From the NCBI GenBank assembly GCA_002354635.1, contig DELZ01000004.1, forward strand, positions 1-64,000: a DNA stretch of 64,000 nucleotides, written 5' to 3'. The notes beneath the pieces were generated by a model, which worked only from the letters and a program-made list of their open reading frames with translations, had not been told where the DNA came from and searched no databases. Position numbers and translations under genes: made by a program. Positions within the stretch are counted from its first letter, which is position 1, and each line of letters begins with the position of its first letter. Source of the stretch: Sphingomonadales bacterium UBA2683. GTDB lineage: Bacteria; Pseudomonadota; Alphaproteobacteria; Sphingomonadales; Sphingomonadaceae. Below are positions 41,763 through 51,643 of the stretch, piece by piece.

Positions 41763-44486
41763 CTAGAAGCGGCCACGCACCGTGATACCATAGGTTCTTG
41801 GCTCTGCAAGGAACGCCGAATATGTTTGCTGCGATGCAACAAATGGCGTGTTGAACGCAACCTGCGAATAATCGACATTGAACATATTCTGTACCCAGCC
41901 TTCGATCGCCCATGCTTCATCCGGACCACGAACGCCGATCCGCCCGTTGACCAGGGTGAAGCCGTCCTGTTCCTTGCCGTACAGCAGATCCGAACCGGTG
42001 TTATAATCACTGGTTGTCCGCGCGTTCACATAGAACAAGCCGGTAAGCCCGCTGTTTCCGAGAGGCGGCGTGTAGGACAGAGATGCCGTCGCCGTGATCT
42101 CCGGAGCGTTGGACAGATTGTCACCCGGCAACAGACGCAGGGCCGGATCCAGAGCGGTTCCGTTATCCCGACCAACCAGATCCTTTTCATAGCTGGTGTC
42201 GGTATAGGTCAGGCCCATGGTGACGTTGACATAGTTGACCGGATTGATCGACGCTTCCAGTTCGACACCCTGCGCGACAACACCATACTTGACGTTGTCA
42301 GGAGCACAGGCGCCCGTAGCCGCGCTTGCATCGCTGTCCGTTACGCCCAGATCAGCACTGCAACCATTGATATTCTGGACCAGGAAAACCGAGCCGTTGA
42401 ACGTGTTGAGCTGGAAGTTGGAGAACTGCTGACGGAAAGCCGCGACGCTGAGGGAAAATTCCCGGGTCGAGTATTTTCCGCCGATCTCAAAGGCATCCAC
42501 TGTCTCCTGGTCGAACTGGAGATTGGCAGTGCTGCCGGTCAGAGCCGGATTGGCCAGCGTTGAACTGGTCAATGCAGAACGGTCGAGATTGAAGCCGCCC
42601 GCCTTGTAACCGCGCGAGTAGCTACCATAAAGCAGCAGGTCATCGGTTGGCTTGTAGGACAGGATGGCAGTACCGGTGAATTCATTCTCGCTCCGGCTGT
42701 CCGCCAGCGTCACACCATCCAGTTCGGATGTCGAATTACCCTGACAGGACAGACCGATCAGGCCGGCTGCCAATCCGCCAAGCGGTCCACCGAGCAACGG
42801 CGTGAACAAGGCCCGCTGTGTTGGACACATGGTATTGTCGTTGGTGAAAGCAGCCCTGAAATCTTTCGTTTCATTGGTGTAGCGCAGCCCCAGCGTCAGA
42901 TCGAGCTTGTCTGTGATGTGGAAGATATTGTGCGTGAAAAAGGCAAAATTCTCGCTGGTCTGGTTATAAGTATCCAGAACCGTGCCACGGTCATTGATCT
43001 GGGCAAGATTATCCAGACCGGCAAAGATTAGCGGCGTAGCGGCACCAAATGCCCCCGCTCCGCCATTTGCGGCCTGCAATACTGCACGACCTCCTGCGCT
43101 CAGGCAGCCTGTGCTGGTTGGCGATGCAAGCGCCGGATTGACGGCATTAACGATCCGGCAAGGTGCAAAGGCACCATATTGCGAACCGAAACGGATATTG
43201 TCCCGTGTCTCCAGCTTTTCGTTCGCGTAGAAACCACCGATCAACCAGTCGAGCTTGTCATCGAAAGCCGAACCCTGAAGACGCAGTTCCTGCGTGAAGG
43301 TCTTGAACTCGCGGGCACCGGCATTTTCATTCGGCGCACGATAGAGAATATCCACCTGCGTGTAATCCGTGTCGGAAGCCTGGAAGTTGGAATATTCCCG
43401 ATAGCCGGTAATCGACGTCAGGTTCATATTGCCAAGCTCGGCGTTGACCTCAACCGAAGCACCGAAATCTTCCGTTTCGCCGGCGTAGGAGCGGCCGGGT
43501 GTCACATAGATGTTGCGGTTGAATGTGCTCTGGCTAAGCGCGGCGGGATTTTGACCCAGCCCCAGCAAAATCGGAATGATCGGGTTGGCAGGGTCGGTCA
43601 GTGCCGGTGAACCGGGTTGCGGGACCCCGAATGGATCGAGCCCGGGACTCACCCGCGCTTGCTGGGCGAAACTGGGCTGGACGAAGGTCGCAGCACAGCA
43701 GGATTCATCCTTCTTGGAATAGTCGCCAGCCACGCGCACGCTCAGACCGTCATTGGGTTCGAACAACAATTGCCCGCGCACCAGAAAGCGATCCTTGTTA
43801 TTGACGTCCGTTCCATTCACGACATCGGTGTAAAAGCCGTCGCGCTTCAGATACACGCCATCAATGCGGGCCGCGATCGTATCGCTCAACGGGCCGGTAA
43901 TGCCCCCTTCCAGACGAAGCTGGTCGTAATTGCCGTAAGTTGCGGCACCATAACCGGAAAGTACAAACTCAGGTGCGGCCGTAGTGATGCTGATCATACC
44001 GGCAGAAGAGTTACGCCCGCCCAATGTGCCTTGCGGACCGCGCAGAACTTCGACGCGTTCAATCGGACCCAGTTCGCTGAGCGCATTGCCGCTGCGCGAC
44101 CGGTAAACACCATCGATAAACACGGCCACGGAGCTTTCCAGGCCAGGATTGTCGCCGACCGTGCCGATACCGCGAATACGGGCAGAGCCGTTGGCTTCAT
44201 TGCCGGTGGATGAAACGAGCAGGGATGGAGCAAGCTGGTTGAGTTCGCGAATGTCGCTGGTACCACTTTGCTGCAGCTGTTCCGCACCGATTGCCGATAC
44301 GGCAATCGGAACATCGGACAGGGCCTGCGAACGACCCTGAGCGGTTACCACAATGATATTGTCATCAACGGTTTCATTTTCGTCGACCTGATCGGTGGCA
44401 TCGGATTGGGTCTGGGCATAAACGGGGGCGGTAGCGATAGCCGCAAGTGCAAAGACGCACGCGGACAGATTCAAGGCTATTTTCAT
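41763..44486 (-). CDS. TonB-dependent outer-membrane receptor
   Basis: ATG 44486 is preceded by AGGAGAG and starts a signal peptide (LNLSACVFALAAIATAPVYAQ); the protein has 907 residues. A TonB box-like DNIIVVTAQGRSQALSDVPI, the plug (LRGPQGTLGGRNSSAGMISI) and a barrel ending in ITVRGRF are clear. It belongs to the large sphingomonad receptor group for organic substrates (CirA/Fec-like plug). Two cysteine pairs in surface loops are visible. The substrate is not inferable; no Fur box was noticed. Confidence 0.92.
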   Translation of the reverse strand: MKIALNLSACVFALAAIATAPVYAQTQSDATDQVDENETVDDNIIVVTAQGRSQALSDVPIAVSAIGAEQLQQSGTSDIRELNQLAPSLLVSSTGNEANGSARIRGIGTVGDNPGLESSVAVFIDGVYRSRSGNALSELGPIERVEVLRGPQGTLGGRNSSAGMISITTAAPEFVLSGYGAATYGNYDQLRLEGGITGPLSDTIAARIDGVYLKRDGFYTDVVNGTDVNNKDRFLVRGQLLFEPNDGLSVRVAGDYSKKDESCCAATFVQPSFAQQARVSPGLDPFGVPQPGSPALTDPANPIIPILLGLGQNPAALSQSTFNRNIYVTPGRSYAGETEDFGASVEVNAELGNMNLTSITGYREYSNFQASDTDYTQVDILYRAPNENAGAREFKTFTQELRLQGSAFDDKLDWLIGGFYANEKLETRDNIRFGSQYGAFAPCRIVNAVNPALASPTSTGCLSAGGRAVLQAANGGAGAFGAATPLIFAGLDNLAQINDRGTVLDTYNQTSENFAFFTHNIFHITDKLDLTLGLRYTNETKDFRAAFTNDNTMCPTQRALFTPLLGGPLGGLAAGLIGLSCQGNSTSELDGVTLADSRSENEFTGTAILSYKPTDDLLLYGSYSRGYKAGGFNLDRSALTSSTLANPALTGSTANLQFDQETVDAFEIGGKYSTREFSLSVAAFRQQFSNFQLNTFNGSVFLVQNINGCSADLGVTDSDASAATGACAPDNVKYGVVAQGVELEASINPVNYVNVTMGLTYTDTSYEKDLVGRDNGTALDPALRLLPGDNLSNAPEITATASLSYTPPLGNSGLTGLFYVNARTTSDYNTGSDLLYGKEQDGFTLVNGRIGVRGPDEAWAIEGWVQNMFNVDYSQVAFNTPFVASQQTYSAFLAEPRTYGITVRGRF

Positions 44487-44625
44487 AACATTCTCTCCTG
44501 ACAGTTTCTTTTTATCGGCTTCACAAATAGCCGGAGATTGGAGATTTGAAAGCCCAAACACGCCGGTTAATCACGGTTTTCTGCCAACTGTGTCTTAATT
44601 GTCAACATTCCCGATCAGGGACGAA

Positions 44626-45228
44626 TCATTCGCTGTGGACCGGCCTTCTCGATCGCAGCGCCTGCGCCAGCGTACCTTCGTCAAGATAGTCGAGTTCGCC
44701 GCCGACGGGTATACCATGCGACAGCTGGCTAAGCCGTAACGGAAATTTTTCCAGACGCTCGGCAATATAGTGGGCGGTTGTCTGACCTTCCAGGGTGGCA
44801 TTCATCGCCAGAACCACTTCGTCGATGCCGCCGGCCTCAACTCGCCGGATCAATGTATCGATTCCGATATCTTCCGGACGCACGCCGTCAAGCGCAGACA
44901 ATTTGCCGCCAAGCACGTGAAATTTGCCCGGAAACAGTCGCGACTTGTCCAGCGCCCAGAGATCGGAAACCTCTTCGACCACGCACAGTGCCTTTTCATC
45001 CCGACGGGGATCGGTGCAGATCTGGCAGGGATCCTGGGTATCGACATTGCCGCAGATGCCACAAATCACGAGCCGCTCGTCGACTTTGCTCATCGCCGCC
45101 AGAATCGGCTTCATGGCCGTGTCCGGACGTTTCAGCAGATAGAGCACCGCTCGCCGCGCCGAGCGGGGGCCCAGACCGGGAAGCTTGGCCAGGGCCTGAA
45201 CCAGATTTTCGATCTCTTGCGATGCCAT
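44626..45228 (-). CDS. recR: Recombination protein RecR
   Basis: ATG 45228 gives the standard 200 residues. The helix-hairpin-helix (LAKLPGLGPRSARRAVLYLL), four-cysteine zinc module (CGICGNVDTQDPCQIC) and Toprim domain (LCVVEEVSDLWAL; VLAMNATLEGQTTAHYI) follow in order. With RecF and RecO it loads RecA at gaps. It is divergent from fmt; the two starts are 65 bases apart. Confidence 0.95.
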   Translation of the reverse strand: MASQEIENLVQALAKLPGLGPRSARRAVLYLLKRPDTAMKPILAAMSKVDERLVICGICGNVDTQDPCQICTDPRRDEKALCVVEEVSDLWALDKSRLFPGKFHVLGGKLSALDGVRPEDIGIDTLIRRVEAGGIDEVVLAMNATLEGQTTAHYIAERLEKFPLRLSQLSHGIPVGGELDYLDEGTLAQALRSRRPVHSE

Positions 45229-45293
45229 GATTTGACCTTTAGGGACATATGCCGTCGCCTGCCAAGAGCTTAGCCACATACAAGCGAGAAATT

Positions 45294-46199
45294 ATGCGTT
45301 TAGCCTTCATGGGAACACCGGATTTTGCCGTGCCGGCGCTGCAAGCCTTGCACGCAGCCGGGCATGAAATCGTTGCGGTCTATTCGCAGCCGCCGCGCCG
45401 CGCCGGTCGCGGCAAGAAACTGTCGCCCTCGCCCGTGCAGCGCTTGGCCGAGGAACTCGGCGTCGAGGTGCGCACGCCGGTTTCGCTGAAGAGTGAAGAG
45501 GAGCAGGCCGCCTTCGCTGCGCTCGATCTCGATGTCGCGGTGGTCGCTGCCTATGGCCTGATCCTGCCGCAGCCGATCCTGGATGCACCAAAAATGGGCT
45601 GCCTGAATATTCACGGCTCCCTGCTCCCCCGCTGGCGCGGCGCGGCGCCGGTCCAGCGCGCGATTCTGGCCGGTGACGCGGAAACCGGGATCACTATCAT
45701 GCAGATGGAAGCGGGACTGGACACCGGACCGATGCTGCACAAGGCATCGACTCCTGTCGACGGCAAATCCGCGGGCGAACTTACCGGAGAGCTGGCCATC
45801 TTGGGGGCGGAACTGATGGTCCAATATCTGGCATCGCCATCCGACTATACCCCCGAAGCGCAACAGGATGCGCTTGCCACCTATGCAAAGAAAATCGAGA
45901 AACAGGAAGCGCGTCTGGATTTCAGCCAGTCTGCCGAACAGGTGGAGCGCCAGATCCGGGCCTTCAATCCCCATCCGGGTGCCTTTTTCGAATATGAGGG
46001 AGACCGGTTTCGTATTCTCGAGGCCACGACAGGCGTTGCGCGCGCAACTCCTGGCAGCATAGTGGACGACCTGCTGCAGATCGCTTGCGGCACCGGGTCG
46101 ATCCGGCCCGCAATCATCCAGAAGGCAGGCAAGCCGGCCATGGATCTCAAATCCTTTCTCAACGGCACACAGATACCCGCCGGCACGGTGTTGCCATGA
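45294..46199 (+). CDS. fmt: Methionyl-tRNA formyltransferase
   Basis: Start at ATG 45294 (MRLAFMGTPDFAVPAL) gives 301 residues; the open frame to 45249 is rejected. The formyltransferase signature is NIHGSLLPRWRGAAPVQRAI with catalytic Asn/His, plus MEAGLDTGPML. The C-terminal OB-like domain binds initiator tRNA. It formylates Met-tRNA using 10-formyl-THF. It overlaps truA by four bases. Confidence 0.96.
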   Translation: MRLAFMGTPDFAVPALQALHAAGHEIVAVYSQPPRRAGRGKKLSPSPVQRLAEELGVEVRTPVSLKSEEEQAAFAALDLDVAVVAAYGLILPQPILDAPKMGCLNIHGSLLPRWRGAAPVQRAILAGDAETGITIMQMEAGLDTGPMLHKASTPVDGKSAGELTGELAILGAELMVQYLASPSDYTPEAQQDALATYAKKIEKQEARLDFSQSAEQVERQIRAFNPHPGAFFEYEGDRFRILEATTGVARATPGSIVDDLLQIACGTGSIRPAIIQKAGKPAMDLKSFLNGTQIPAGTVLP

Positions 46200-46939
46200 C
46201 CCGCTTTGCTCTCACGCTGGAATATGATGGCCGTCCGTTTATGGGCTGGCAGCATCAGGACCACGGCCCCAGCGTCCAGCAAGCGGTGGAACAGGCTATC
46301 CACAAGATCACCGGACAGGATGTGCGTGTTTTTGCCGCCGGCAGGACCGACGCCGGCGTCCATGCGCTGGCGATGCGCGCGCATTTTGATCTCTACACGA
46401 AGCTGACCCCTTTCCGCCTGCGCGAAGGCATCAACGCGGGCCTGCGGCCTCATCCGGTTGCCGTGCTCGCCTGCGATATCGTCGATGATCAATGGCACGC
46501 CCGCTTTGCTTGCGAAGGCCGGCGCTATCTCTACAAGATTACCAACCGCCGGGCACCGCTGACATTTGACCGCGGCCTGAGCTGGCAGGTGGCCCAGACG
46601 CTTGACGCCGAAGCGATGCACAATGCCGCGCAGGTGCTGACCGGCCAGCATGATTTTACCACCTTCCGCTCGGCCCATTGCCAGGCGCAAAGCCCGGTCA
46701 AGACCCTCGACAGCATATCGGTCAGCCGTTTCGGTGAGGAAATCGAGGTCGAGGTGGGCGCCCGCTCTTTCCTGCATCACCAGGTCCGCTCGATTGTCGG
46801 TTGCCTGAAGCTGGTCGGCACCGGAAAATGGACCAAAGCGGATCTGCAGAATGCGCTGGCGGCAAAAGACCGCAATGCGCTCGGCTTCAACGCGCCGCCC
46901 GACGGTCTCTATTTTGTCGAAGCCATCTATCCGGACTGA
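46196..46939 (+). CDS. truA: tRNA pseudouridine synthase A
   Basis: A 247-residue enzyme starting MTRFALTLEYDGRPFMGWQ. The catalytic aspartate is in AAGRTDAGVHA and the C-terminal FLHHQVRSIVGCLKLVGTGK is characteristic. It makes pseudouridine at tRNA positions 38-40. The ATG overlaps the fmt stop (ATGA), so fmt-truA is a coupled pair, and the stop converges on the XrtA operon. Confidence 0.96.
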   Translation: MTRFALTLEYDGRPFMGWQHQDHGPSVQQAVEQAIHKITGQDVRVFAAGRTDAGVHALAMRAHFDLYTKLTPFRLREGINAGLRPHPVAVLACDIVDDQWHARFACEGRRYLYKITNRRAPLTFDRGLSWQVAQTLDAEAMHNAAQVLTGQHDFTTFRSAHCQAQSPVKTLDSISVSRFGEEIEVEVGARSFLHHQVRSIVGCLKLVGTGKWTKADLQNALAAKDRNALGFNAPPDGLYFVEAIYPD

Positions 46940-46967
46940 TTCTTCCCCGGCTTTCGCTGGATAACTA

Positions 46968-48860
46968 TTACCCGAACAAGCGCGAAAGTGACTTGTCGAG
47001 CATCAACAGCTGCCACAGCAGACGACTATTGTCTGACCGACCGGCAATATGGTCCTCGGCGATCCCGCGCAGCGCCTTGCTGTCAAACCAGCCGGTTCGC
47101 GCCAGATTGCCACCGCTCGCTATGTCCCGGGCGATGTCGGCAAGCGGTCCGCGGAACCATTGCGCGATCGGGGTCACAAAGCCCATTTTCGGTCGGTACA
47201 ATATGTCTCCGGGAAGATAGCGTTCCATCGATTTCTTGAGCAGATATTTTCCCTGCCCCCGGTGCACACGCAGACTTGTCGGAAGCTTTGCCGCAAATTC
47301 CATCAGCTTGTAGTCGAGCAACGGCTCGCGCGCCTCGAGACTGACCGCCATGCTGGTGCGATCGACCTTGGTCAATATGTCGCCCGGCAGCCACATCTTC
47401 ATGTCGGCATATTGCGCCTGGTCGAGCCCGTTGCGCGCCGGCGCCCGTTCCATCAGGTCGATCATCCGCTGCTCGGCCCGATAGTCACCCAGGTCGCGCT
47501 GCATCGCATCGGAGTAGATGCGGTGGCGCCCCGCTGCTGTGGTCACGCCGACCGCTTCGGCATAGCCTTCCGGTCCGGTACGGGCGAGCGACAAAAGCGT
47601 CGACTTGGCGCGAAACGGGCGCGGAGCCCAGTCGGCCTTGGGATAGACCGAGCCCAGCCAGCCAAAGGCGGGTCCGCGAAAGGATTGCGGCAAAAGCCCC
47701 CTCACCCGCTCCTCGGCATGGTGGAAGACATGGCGGCGATATCCGGCCATCGCCTCGTCCGCTCCGTCCCCCGACAGGGCAACGGTGACCGTCTCGCGCG
47801 CCAGTTCGCTCACCCGGTAGGTCGGCAAAGCCGACGCATCGGCGAATGGCTCGTCAAAATGATCCGCCAACGTGTCGATCAGTCCGAAATCATCCGCCGC
47901 CACAATCCGTTTGCGATGGTCGGTCCTGAACCGTTCTGCCACCTGTCGGGCGTAGCCGGTCTCGTCCAGCGACTGCTGGTCGAAGCCGATCGAACAGGTC
48001 TTGACCGGCCGGCGGCTTTTCTCTGCCATGAGCGCTACCACTGCACTGCTGTCCACGCCGCCGGAGAGAAATGCACCCAGCGGCACGTCCGCGATCATCC
48101 GCAGACCCACGGCCTGCTTCAGCAGATCGACCAGTTCTTCTTCGAGAGCGCCCGCAGACGCCTTGTGCCGCTGGCTGAAATCCATATCCCAATATTGAAC
48201 AGGTGCCGGCTCCGGCTTGCCCTGCTCGAGAAGCAGATAATGGCCCGCAGGCAATTTCTTCACGCCCCTGAGCAGCGATGTCTGGTCCGGCACATAGCCA
48301 AAGGCCAGATAGTCATCGACCGCCCGCAGACTGGGCTCGCGGCGCAGCAGCGGATTGGCCAGCAGGCCTTTCAGTTCCGAGGCAAACAATATACTGCCAT
48401 CCGACACGGGCGCGTAAAACAGCGGCTTCACACCAAGCCGGTCGCGAGCCAGAAACAGTTGCCTGGTGCGCTGGTCATAGAGCGCAAAGGCGAACATGCC
48501 GTTCAGGCGCTTCAGACAATCCACCCCCCATTGCCGCCAGGCATAGAGAATGACTTCGCTGTCGCTGCTGGTCTCGAACTGGTGGCCAATCGCCTCCAGT
48601 TCGGCGCGGACATCCTGAAAATTATAGATTTCGCCATTGAAGCTCAGCACTTGCGCTTCGTCTGCAGTCAGCATCGGCTGCGCACCGCCTTCCAGATCGA
48701 TGATCGAAAGCCGCCGGTGGCCGAGACCAACCCCTGGAGCGGTCCAGATTCCGGATCCGTCCGGTCCGCGATGGGTCAGACTGTCGGTCATCTTGCGCAG
48801 ACGCGCGGGATCAACCGGCTTGGCCGTCTCCAAATGAAAAATACCTGCAATTCCGCACAT
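46968..48860 (-). CDS. XrtA-system asparagine synthetase-like amidotransferase
   Basis: The 630-residue protein has an N-terminal class II glutamine amidotransferase domain starting MCGIAGIFH (nucleophile Cys2) and a synthetase domain with the ATP-PPi motif FLSGGVDSSAVVAL. In exosortase A loci this family (amidotransferase 1) is constantly present, probably amidating a sugar acid or glycan intermediate of the exopolysaccharide. It is the last gene of the minus-strand XrtA cluster, nine bases after xrtA. Confidence 0.92.
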   Translation of the reverse strand: MCGIAGIFHLETAKPVDPARLRKMTDSLTHRGPDGSGIWTAPGVGLGHRRLSIIDLEGGAQPMLTADEAQVLSFNGEIYNFQDVRAELEAIGHQFETSSDSEVILYAWRQWGVDCLKRLNGMFAFALYDQRTRQLFLARDRLGVKPLFYAPVSDGSILFASELKGLLANPLLRREPSLRAVDDYLAFGYVPDQTSLLRGVKKLPAGHYLLLEQGKPEPAPVQYWDMDFSQRHKASAGALEEELVDLLKQAVGLRMIADVPLGAFLSGGVDSSAVVALMAEKSRRPVKTCSIGFDQQSLDETGYARQVAERFRTDHRKRIVAADDFGLIDTLADHFDEPFADASALPTYRVSELARETVTVALSGDGADEAMAGYRRHVFHHAEERVRGLLPQSFRGPAFGWLGSVYPKADWAPRPFRAKSTLLSLARTGPEGYAEAVGVTTAAGRHRIYSDAMQRDLGDYRAEQRMIDLMERAPARNGLDQAQYADMKMWLPGDILTKVDRTSMAVSLEAREPLLDYKLMEFAAKLPTSLRVHRGQGKYLLKKSMERYLPGDILYRPKMGFVTPIAQWFRGPLADIARDIASGGNLARTGWFDSKALRGIAEDHIAGRSDNSRLLWQLLMLDKSLSRLFG

Positions 48861-48869
48861 GGGTGCGCC

Positions 48870-50423
48870 CTAGCGCAGCCCCGCCATCGCGTCAGCCAAT
48901 TTATCAACCGGTCCCAGATCGGAGAGAAAGGAGTCGATCGCTTTCAGCGGCGTTGTTCCCCGGCTTGTCTCGGCCGAAATCAATATGGCCACCGCTTGCT
49001 GCGGACCACCGAATATATTGTTCTTCAGCGTCTCCAGCTTCACCACTGAGCCGCTGCCGGTCAGCTTGCCGCCGATACTGTAAAAGGAAACGACCTCGCG
49101 CACCACCGGCCCCGGCGCCATCAACTCGACAGCCGCCGCCCTATCCGGCGCGTCCAGCATACGATTGCGAGACCAGCCGGAATCGGGGACAAGTTCTCCC
49201 TGCCCGTAGCCGACCATTTCCCGTCCTTCACCTTGACGGTCATAGACGGCGACCGCAAGATCGACCTGTTCACCGGTCGCCCGGTTGCGATAGCGACCGA
49301 GAAGCTGATGACTGGCTCCGTCAAATTTCGGCTCCCAGGGATAGAGGGGCTGATAATCGACACGCTCCCAGCCGGTAACGTCCGGCAGCGCGATCTTGTC
49401 CGGGACCGGCGACTCCTGCGCAGCCAGAACCGAAGTCCAAAGCACCGGAAGCAGAATGATGGCGGCCATTGCAGCCAATATGATCGCCGGCTTCTGCACA
49501 ACGCGCGGCGAAGGATGGCTCTGCCGCAAGGCCTCGCCATCGATCATCGGATCATCAATGCTGCGATCAAAAAAGGGCCAGCCGATGGCCATCACCAAAA
49601 TCAGGACAAAGGCGAAAAAAAACCAGCCGTAGAAAATATGGTCGAAGCCCGCGGCAAAATCGGTCGTCGTATGATGCGCGATATACATGGTGCCGAAAGC
49701 GCGAACACCGTTCGCAATGACCGGAACTATCACGGCGGCGGTCATGAACAGGAACCGGCGCTTCCAGCTCCGGAAGCAGACATTGCTGACCAGCGCGCCA
49801 TAGGCGAGCATGGCGATCAGGAACTTGATCCCCGAACAGGCCTCGGCCACGCGGAAATAGCCGGTCGGGGTCGATATGAAAATCCCGTCGATATAGGCCG
49901 GAATATTGGCCCATCCGAGAAAGACCATCGACAGTTTTGCGGTGACCATCTGCAGAAAAGGAACAAATTCCTCTCCGAACGGCACCAGAAAGAAGCTGAA
50001 ACCCAGCGGAAAAACAAGCCCGCGCGCCACCGTCGGTCCGAGCAGCGTCAGCACTGCCCCCTGCAGCATCATCAGCAGGCCCAGATGCCGGGCAAAGGCC
50101 ACACCGGCGGCTTCGCCAAGCAACCAGCCCGTGGACGCAATCGCGATCCAGAACAGGCCGGGCAGCCAGAACACTGGCGTCAGCTTGATCAACTCTTCCT
50201 GTCGCTGCTGCACCAGCCAGAAGAGTATCGGTACAATCAGGAGGCAGTGATTATAGGTGGAGACCGTCCACCACGTCCGGACAATGTCCACAGTATCACG
50301 CCAGAAGATCGTCAGGATCGCGAGGGTCGTAAGCGCCAGAAATTTTAGATGGGCAGACCAGGGCGAAGCCGCCACACTGTCTGGCTGACTGCTGCCGACG
50401 GCATCGACCGCTGCGCTCGTCAT
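48870..50423 (-). CDS. xrtA: Exosortase A fused to EpsI domain
   Basis: ATG 50423 gives 517 residues. The N-terminal two thirds are an exosortase with about eight membrane helices. The catalytic Cys196 (RVAEACSGIKFLIAML), Arg241 (NGVRAFGTMY) and His262 (DHIFYGWFF) triad is complete. The C-terminal, periplasmic part (about 320-517) is an EpsI-type domain (VTGWERVDYQPLYPWEPKF) often fused in sphingomonads. Exosortase A cleaves PEP-CTERM tails and anchors proteins to the envelope. It overlaps the glycosyltransferase gene by four bases. Confidence 0.95.
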   Translation of the reverse strand: MTSAAVDAVGSSQPDSVAASPWSAHLKFLALTTLAILTIFWRDTVDIVRTWWTVSTYNHCLLIVPILFWLVQQRQEELIKLTPVFWLPGLFWIAIASTGWLLGEAAGVAFARHLGLLMMLQGAVLTLLGPTVARGLVFPLGFSFFLVPFGEEFVPFLQMVTAKLSMVFLGWANIPAYIDGIFISTPTGYFRVAEACSGIKFLIAMLAYGALVSNVCFRSWKRRFLFMTAAVIVPVIANGVRAFGTMYIAHHTTTDFAAGFDHIFYGWFFFAFVLILVMAIGWPFFDRSIDDPMIDGEALRQSHPSPRVVQKPAIILAAMAAIILLPVLWTSVLAAQESPVPDKIALPDVTGWERVDYQPLYPWEPKFDGASHQLLGRYRNRATGEQVDLAVAVYDRQGEGREMVGYGQGELVPDSGWSRNRMLDAPDRAAAVELMAPGPVVREVVSFYSIGGKLTGSGSVVKLETLKNNIFGGPQQAVAILISAETSRGTTPLKAIDSFLSDLGPVDKLADAMAGLR

Positions 50424-51643
50424 GCCACAGCCTCTGCGACGGGCGTTTTCGAAAAACCGCACAAGGTCGGCAGTTCGGCAATTTGGCGGTCCCATGAATA
50501 TTGCGAATGAATCAAGTTCTGCGCCTCCGCACCCAGTTGTCCGGCTCGCTGAGAATCGTCAAGAATCTCGCACACCAGACTTGCCTCTTCTGCTATCGAA
50601 TCGGCGACCAGAAAATGCTCGCCGCTGATCGCATCAATACCCTCGGCTGCACATCGCGATGCAACCACCGGCTTGGCCATCGCCATTGCTTCCAGCACTT
50701 TGTTCTGGATGCCTCTGGCAATCCGCAGCGGTGCGACAACAATATCGGCAGCCTTGATCCAGCTCCGGATATCATCCACCGGTCCGGTGACAATCGTCCC
50801 GTTCCTGCCATCGAGTTGCTTGACCTTTTCCACCGGCGCCCGCCCGACGATCGCAAAATGTGCATCTGGAAAGCGCGCAAGAATATCCGGCATGACCTGA
50901 AGGCTGAAGCTATCCACGGCCTGCACATTTGGCTGATAATCCATCTGTCCGGTAAACAGGATCAGCGGGCCACGATCTTCAAGGTTCACGGGCTGCACCT
51001 GCACAGGATCGTAAAACTCCAGGTCGATCCCGTTGCCAATCGCCTTGACGCGGTCATCGGACAATCCCGATCGCTCACGGAACAGCGCTGCTTCGGCGTC
51101 GCTGACAAGCAGGCTATAGTCGGCCCGTTTGGCGATCTTTCTCTCGAAGGCGCGCAGCAAGCGCCCTTCCCGGCGATGGACCCAGGCCATCGGCCCCGCC
51201 CCCTCTTCGGCATAGCTTTCAAATTTGGCGCTATCGACATCGGCAAAATCCATCACCACCCGACCGGAAAAATCCGCCGGGATGAACTGAGCCATCTGTC
51301 CGGAAAATACGAAGATACATTCGATCGGTCGCGTCGCGAGGACATTATCCACATAGGCATGGATTGCTGGACTTTCGAACGATGTCAGCGAGACCGGCTT
51401 GCCGGAAAACAGCGCTTCAATCCCCGCCTGCCATTGCGGCTTGTGCCGCAGCACGATTTCACGGGACGCGAGTTCACTTTTGCGCACCCAGCCGGTTTGC
51501 CGTTCAGCTTCATCCTCTGCAAAACAGGCCATATGCACCGGCGCGCAATCCATCAGTTTCTGCAGGAAATGATGCGAACGGATCTTGTCGCCCCGGTTCG
51601 GTGGCCATGGCACCCGATGCGCCAGAAACAGGATCTCACCCAT
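50420..51643 (-). CDS. XrtA-system glycosyltransferase (TIGR03087-type)
   Basis: From ATG 51643 the 407-residue protein begins MGEILFLAHRVPWPPNRGDK, the diagnostic N-terminus of this family. The GT-B fold has an N-terminal acceptor domain and a C-terminal domain with VVAPLRIARGIQNKVLEAMA for the nucleotide sugar, as in GT4 enzymes. It adds a sugar during exopolysaccharide assembly. Start and stop overlap the neighbours by one and four bases. Confidence 0.92.
   Translation of the reverse strand: MGEILFLAHRVPWPPNRGDKIRSHHFLQKLMDCAPVHMACFAEDEAERQTGWVRKSELASREIVLRHKPQWQAGIEALFSGKPVSLTSFESPAIHAYVDNVLATRPIECIFVFSGQMAQFIPADFSGRVVMDFADVDSAKFESYAEEGAGPMAWVHRREGRLLRAFERKIAKRADYSLLVSDAEAALFRERSGLSDDRVKAIGNGIDLEFYDPVQVQPVNLEDRGPLILFTGQMDYQPNVQAVDSFSLQVMPDILARFPDAHFAIVGRAPVEKVKQLDGRNGTIVTGPVDDIRSWIKAADIVVAPLRIARGIQNKVLEAMAMAKPVVASRCAAEGIDAISGEHFLVADSIAEEASLVCEILDDSQRAGQLGAEAQNLIHSQYSWDRQIAELPTLCGFSKTPVAEAVA

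Noticed and set aside
47049..49049. 666-codon plus-strand open frame
   Set aside because: It lies antisense to the amidotransferase and exosortase genes, which have clear motifs. Its composition is that of a high-GC shadow frame.
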